From NCBI GenBank assembly GCA_964579825.1, contig CAZOHT010000009.1, positions 1 through 64,000 of the forward strand: a DNA stretch of 64,000 bases, given 5' to 3'. Made by a program: the position numbers and the translations under genes. Below are positions 60,310 to 64,000 of the stretch, one piece after another; the stretch's first letter is position 1, and each line of letters begins with the position of its first letter. The DNA is from SPCO01 sp964579825 (lineage in GTDB: Bacteria > Chloroflexota > Limnocylindria > Limnocylindrales > CSP1-4). Below the pieces are notes generated by a model. The model worked only from the letters and a program-made list of their open reading frames with translations, did not search any database and was not told the origin of the DNA.

Positions 60310-62097
60310 ATGGAGCGGAACCCGACATCCCCGATCGACGGCAAGGTCGCGCCCGACGACACCGAGCTCAGCTCGCTCGTCCGAGCGGTCGCCGAGGACT
60401 GGCATCGACCCCCGCAGCGGCTCGATCAGCCGACCTGGCGCGAGCGGGTCGAGGGAGGGCGTCCGAGTCGACGTTCGTCCGGTGGCCGGCGCTGGTTCGG
60501 GAAGCTCGCCGAGGCCGGGGTCCTGGCCGTGGTGGCGACCGTCGTCCTTGCGATCGGCGCCGTGTTCCTGGTCGGCAACGGCTCGGACCGTGGCGTCGGG
60601 ACGGCCCCGTCCACCGATCCGACCTCCGAGGCGACCGGGACCCCGGGCGCCTCGACCGGGCCGTCGACCGATCCCTCCTCGCCGATCGCCTCGCCATTGC
60701 CGGCACTGCTCGTGAACGGTGACCTGCCCAGCGTGACGCACGTCCTGCTGGCCAGCAACGGCTACCGGATGGTCGACCTGTCGACCGGCACGGCCGGATC
60801 GCCCATCGCGTGGGAGCAGAGCGGCTGGACGTCGCCCTTGCCTCGCCCGGGCGGAGGTTGGGTCTGCATCTGCGGGACGTACACCGGGACCGGCTCGGCC
60901 GGAGACTCACGGCTGGCCGTCACGCTCCAGGCGATCGATGCGATCGGGGCGCCGGCCGGGCAGGCCGAACTGCGCACGCTGCAGTCCGCGATCGATCCGG
61001 CGCAGCCGGCAGTGTCGGACAGCCTGACCGTCGACGTGAGCGCGAGATCGTCGGCCGATGGTCGGTACGCCTTCGTCGGGTGGAGCGAGCGGACCGCAAC
61101 GGGCTGGCACGCCGGGGTCGATGTCGTCGATCTCGAGACCCTGTCGGTCGTCGATCGGCTCGACCTGCCCGACGTGGATCGGTCGGCCGTGGCGGAAGGT
61201 CGGTCGTGGACGCGCCTGGCCCCACGGGTGAGCACCGCTCCGGGCACGGACGCCGCCCTCGTGAGCGGAGACTGGTTCGTCGAGGACGTGACCGGGACCG
61301 CGCCGTCGGGTGCCGATCACTGGACGACGACCTTCGCGGGCGGGAAGTTCGGTCGGGCACGCGATGCCGGGATGCGGTCGGCCGAGGGGTGCTACGAGTG
61401 GGAGCAGGGCCCCATCGACGAGGCCTCGTTCTATCTCGCTTGTATCGTGAGCACGAGCGGCCACATCCGCGTGGAGCGGTATGACGCAGCCGGTGGCCCC
61501 CTCGACACCACGGACCTCGGCACGTTCAGCGGGATCGGGTCGTCCGCGGCACGGCTGGATCGCCGCCTGTTCCTGTGGGACCCACACGACCAGAGCCTGA
61601 CCGTGTTCGACCTCGACACCGGCGCGATGACCCACGCGGAGGCACCGGATGCCGCCGGCACGGGTCCGCTCGATGCGCTCGGGGCGATCGGGCGGGCGAT
61701 CGGCGACTGGGTCGCGCCGACCACGACGGCGAAGATCTTCCTGGATCCGGCCCTGGCGATCAGCCCGGACGGATCGACGCTCTACGCCCTCGGGATCACG
61801 GGTGCGTTCGAACAGATCGGCTCGTCCGGCGTGTTCGCCTTCGACATCAGCGGTGACACGCCGGCGTTCAGGAGCCACTGGGAACCGACGGCCGACCTCA
61901 TCTCGCTGGCGATCAGCGAGGACGGGGCGTTCGTCTACGCCGCCGGGATGTCCGGGGTCGACGCCCAAGGGGTCCAGGCGCCGGCCATCCAGGCGTCCGT
62001 GACGGTGTTCGACGCGACCGACGGATCGATCCGTCTCATCGCCGGCCAGCTGGGGGCCGAGATGGCGCCGGTCTTCCCGGAGCCCATCGTTCGCTAG
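60310..62097 (+). CDS. Membrane-anchored beta-propeller-like protein, probable anti-sigma partner
   Basis: 595 residues from ATG 60310, AAGGAG 5 bases upstream (a TTG overlapping the sigma stop is an alternative). A short cytoplasmic N-terminus (1-65) that could bind the sigma, one helix (about 67-88), a Ser/Thr/Pro linker and a 450-residue extracytoplasmic domain with repeated blades such as GYRMVDLSTG, VDVVDLETLSVVDRLDLP and LTVFDLDTGAMTH, like a beta-propeller. It contains paired cysteines (VCIC, GCYEW). Coupling to the sigma gene supports a sensor/anti-sigma role. Confidence 0.75.
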   Translation: MERNPTSPIDGKVAPDDTELSSLVRAVAEDWHRPPQRLDQPTWRERVEGGRPSRRSSGGRRWFGKLAEAGVLAVVATVVLAIGAVFLVGNGSDRGVGTAPSTDPTSEATGTPGASTGPSTDPSSPIASPLPALLVNGDLPSVTHVLLASNGYRMVDLSTGTAGSPIAWEQSGWTSPLPRPGGGWVCICGTYTGTGSAGDSRLAVTLQAIDAIGAPAGQAELRTLQSAIDPAQPAVSDSLTVDVSARSSADGRYAFVGWSERTATGWHAGVDVVDLETLSVVDRLDLPDVDRSAVAEGRSWTRLAPRVSTAPGTDAALVSGDWFVEDVTGTAPSGADHWTTTFAGGKFGRARDAGMRSAEGCYEWEQGPIDEASFYLACIVSTSGHIRVERYDAAGGPLDTTDLGTFSGIGSSAARLDRRLFLWDPHDQSLTVFDLDTGAMTHAEAPDAAGTGPLDALGAIGRAIGDWVAPTTTAKIFLDPALAISPDGSTLYALGITGAFEQIGSSGVFAFDISGDTPAFRSHWEPTADLISLAISEDGAFVYAAGMSGVDAQGVQAPAIQASVTVFDATDGSIRLIAGQLGAEMAPVFPEPIVR

Positions 62098-62111
62098 GCG
62101 AGGGCCGCTGC

Positions 62112-62117
62112 TACGAT
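62112..62117 (+). promoter_or_regulatory. Putative -10 box of a leaderless promoter (MBL hydrolase)
   Basis: TACGAT ends 6 bases before the GTG at 62124. No ribosome site is visible. Confidence 0.5.
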
Positions 62118-62123
62118 CGGCGG

Positions 62124-62762
62124 GTGGAAGGGATCACGCGTGTCGTCGGGCCGGTGGCGACGAACGTCCATGTCCTCGCGGATCCCGTCACGCGTGAGGC
62201 GATCGCCATCGACACGGCGACGCCATCGCTGGCCTGGATCGCCGACGAGTTGGCCGCGCGCGACTGGACGCTCAAGCTCATCGTCTCGACCCACGGGCAC
62301 TGGGACCACATCGGCGACAATGCGGCCGTCGCCGAGCACACCGGCGCCGACATCGCCGTCCATGCGCTGGATCGTGGCCGGCTGACCGACCCGCAACCGC
62401 TCTGGGCCCCCTTCGAGATCCCGCCATCCGTCCCGGCCGTGGAGCTGGCCGAGGGCGGGCTCATCCGATTCGGGTCCATCCGGCTGCGCGTCCTGCACAC
62501 GCCCGGTCATACCGAGGGTTCCGTGTGCCTGCACGCCGAGGACGAGGGCGTCCTGTACAGCGGCGACACGCTGTTCGCGGGCGGGTGGGGGCGGGTGGAC
62601 CTGCCCGGTGGCGACCCCGCCGCCATGGCCGGATCGCTGGCCCGGCTGTCCGGCCTCGAGGATGCGATCGCGGTCTATCCGGGCCACGGCCAGGCGACGA
62701 CGATCGGCCGGGAGCGCGCCTGGCTCGAGTTGGTCCGCGACGGTGGTCGACTGTTCGCATGA
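62124..62762 (+). CDS. MBL-fold metallo-hydrolase (glyoxalase II-like)
   Basis: 212 residues. The metal-binding motif THGHWDHIGD (HxHxDH type), HTPGHTEGS, the bridging aspartate in YSGDTLFAGGWGRVD and the final histidine in YPGHGQ are all present. It hydrolyses a thioester or similar ester; substrate unknown. The downstream N-acetyltransferase overlaps by 4 bases (ATGA). Confidence 0.9.
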   Translation: MEGITRVVGPVATNVHVLADPVTREAIAIDTATPSLAWIADELAARDWTLKLIVSTHGHWDHIGDNAAVAEHTGADIAVHALDRGRLTDPQPLWAPFEIPPSVPAVELAEGGLIRFGSIRLRVLHTPGHTEGSVCLHAEDEGVLYSGDTLFAGGWGRVDLPGGDPAAMAGSLARLSGLEDAIAVYPGHGQATTIGRERAWLELVRDGGRLFA

Positions 62763-63550
62763 GCGACCTGGACCGGTATCGCGACCGGCTCGGGGTGCCC
62801 GGCCCATTGCCCGCGGACGTGACGACCCTGCGGACCCTCCACGCGGCGCACCTGCGGACGGTCCCGTTCGAGAACGCGAGCGTCATGTTCGGCGAGCGGG
62901 TGGAGCTCGACACGGACGCGTTCGTCCACAAGCTGGGTGTCCTGCGTCGAGGCGGGTTCTGCTATGAGCTCAACGGCGCTTTCGCGGTGCTCCTGCGCTC
63001 GATCGGCTTCGCGGTGGACCTGATCGAAGCTCGCGGTCACGAAGAGGCAGGGCGCCTCGGGCCCCGATTCGACCACCTCGCGTTGCGGGTCACGCTCGAT
63101 GCGCCGTGGCTCGTGGATGTCGGCTTCGGCTACTCGTTCATCGAGCCACTGCGGCTGGAGGTCGGCCCCGAGCAGACCGATCCCGTCGGGGCCTTCCGGC
63201 TCGTCGAGGCGCCCGACGGGGAGTTCGACCTGGAGTGGCGCCACCGCGACGGCCGGTGGGTGCCGCACTACCGGCTGGATCCGACCTCGCGCGACCTGGA
63301 CGAGTTCGCCGGGACGTGCCGCTATCACCAGACGTCGCCTCGGTCGCCCTTCGTGGGTCGTTGGAACTGCGTGATCTTCACGGCCGGTGGCGCGACGAGC
63401 CTGTCCGGCCGGCACTACGTCGCGACCGACGGCACGGACCGCGACGAGCGCGACCTGACCGACATGGATCTCCCACCGGTCCTCGAGTCGGCGTTCGGGG
63501 TCCGGGCGCGGCCGATCGACGGGCGCTGGGAGCGGGTCGAGCCGGACTAG
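62759..63550 (+). CDS. Arylamine N-acetyltransferase
   Basis: 263 residues, usual NAT length. The Cys-His-Asp triad is visible: GGFCYELN (Cys68), FDHLALRV (His106) and WLVDVGFG (Asp120). It transfers an acetyl group from acetyl-CoA to arylamines or arylhydrazines via an acetyl-cysteine intermediate. It is coupled to the MBL hydrolase gene. Its stop overlaps the end of the convergent GNAT gene by 4 bases. Confidence 0.93.
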   Translation: MSDLDRYRDRLGVPGPLPADVTTLRTLHAAHLRTVPFENASVMFGERVELDTDAFVHKLGVLRRGGFCYELNGAFAVLLRSIGFAVDLIEARGHEEAGRLGPRFDHLALRVTLDAPWLVDVGFGYSFIEPLRLEVGPEQTDPVGAFRLVEAPDGEFDLEWRHRDGRWVPHYRLDPTSRDLDEFAGTCRYHQTSPRSPFVGRWNCVIFTAGGATSLSGRHYVATDGTDRDERDLTDMDLPPVLESAFGVRARPIDGRWERVEPD

Positions 63551-64000
63551 CCCTCGCTGGGCTGGGCGGTCGAGCGGCTCTCGAACGGACGCTCGTAGGC
63601 GATCGAGCGCTGGTAGACCTCGAACCCAAGGCGTTCGTACAGTCCGAGCGCGCCGGTCGGGTTCATCGAGTCCACGCCGAGCATGGCCTCGGTCATCCCG
63701 GCATCGCGCAGTCGCTGCAGCGCCACCGCGGTCATGGCACGACCAAGCCCACGATTCCGCCATGGCCGGCGGACACTGATCTTCTCGAGCCAGCCTCGCT
63801 TGACGCCGAGCTCGGCGTTCTCCCGGGACCAGACCCAGGTCTGCACGACACCGGCGACCTCGTCCCCGGCCCACGCGACGACCCACAGGTCCGTATCGAG
63901 CTCGGACTGGCCGAACGTGACCTCGAACTGGTGATCCGTGTGGTCGTGCGCGCCCCAATGGTCGCGGAATGCCTCGTCCTCGGCGTCCCAGATCGCTCGA
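63547..64000 (-). CDS. GNAT family N-acetyltransferase, partial (N-terminus beyond window)
   Basis: The frame is open from the window edge: AIWDAEDEAFRDHWG..., then VAWAGDEVAGVVQTWVW, the acetyl-CoA motif RRPWRNRGLGRAMTAVAL and the C-terminal MNPTGALGLYERLGFEVYQRSIAYERPF. At least 150 residues are seen. It resembles the C-terminal half of double-GNAT, mycothiol-synthase-like acetyltransferases. The substrate is unknown. Confidence 0.85.
   Translation of the reverse strand, partial: RAIWDAEDEAFRDHWGAHDHTDHQFEVTFGQSELDTDLWVVAWAGDEVAGVVQTWVWSRENAELGVKRGWLEKISVRRPWRNRGLGRAMTAVALQRLRDAGMTEAMLGVDSMNPTGALGLYERLGFEVYQRSIAYERPFESRSTAQPSEG

Overview
The window is 64 kb of very GC-rich bacterial chromosome with dense, operon-like coding on both strands and many 4-base start/stop overlaps (ATGA or GTGA). 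Gene content fits a free-living, aerobic, heterotrophic or CO-scavenging soil or freshwater bacterium: aerobic Mo-type CO dehydrogenases, several ECF sigma/anti-sigma pairs, Tad-type pseudopilins and a DUF1501/DUF1800 pair. The style (high GC, TadE/TadG paralogs, leaderless starts, cox genes) suggests Chloroflexota, perhaps a Limnocylindria/Ellin6529-like lineage. That placement is inference; there is no rRNA in the window.

Layout. 1-6.1 kb: the tail of an acyl-CoA dehydrogenase, a thiolase and an aldehyde dehydrogenase (acyl/aldehyde catabolism), then a two-RCK ion-channel-like protein on the minus strand, a tRNA-Lys(CUU) and an acyltransferase. 6.1-11 kb: carA-carB preceded by an elaborate leader with two PyrR-type RNA sites, a short leader ORF coupled to carA and a hairpin. 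11-15 kb: a copper-associated membrane protein with a CopC-domain protein, a small membrane protein, and an ArsR-type regulator with two matching operators. 15-21.5 kb: a two-gene M16 peptidase operon, a secreted Asp-rich protein under an ECF-like promoter, an ECF sigma/anti-sigma pair, a truncated PfkB-like protein and a SRAP (YedK/HMCES) protein.

21.5-31.2 kb (minus strand): three large TadG-like proteins and two copies of a TadE-TadE gene pair. The two pairs lie in an apparently exact 1,292-bp direct repeat (26141-27432 and 29865-31156). No Tad ATPase, platform or secretin gene is present. 31.2-37.5 kb: a TPR-rhomboid protease, an ECF sigma/RskA anti-sigma pair, a small membrane protein, a MetE-like protein, a universal stress protein and an APC permease.

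37.6-49.4 kb: a form II CO-dehydrogenase-type operon in S-L-M order (AYRGAGR motif) followed by a molybdopterin-binding protein, CoxD, CoxE, CoxF, a PLP decarboxylase, a MocA-methyltransferase fusion and a YdeI-like protein. 49.4-53.5 kb: a DUF1501/DUF1800 pair, a lipoprotein and an ArsR-SRPBCC regulator with a very clear promoter and operator. 53.5-54.3 kb is non-coding and packed with short inverted repeats plus a C-rich block. 54.3-59.7 kb: a form I (true) CO dehydrogenase operon in M-S-L order (AYRCSFR motif), an XdhC-YHS fusion and CoxG. 59.7-64 kb: another ECF sigma with a membrane-anchored partner, an MBL-fold hydrolase, an arylamine N-acetyltransferase and a partial GNAT acetyltransferase.

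The Cu/S-cluster maturation genes (coxDEF) sit beside the form II enzyme, which lacks the copper-binding cysteine, while the form I enzyme that needs them is 10 kb away; the two loci probably share maturation factors. A recurrent promoter pattern also stands out: a TANNNT -10 box ends 6-7 bases before the start codon of many operon-heading genes, so leaderless mRNAs are probably common in this organism.
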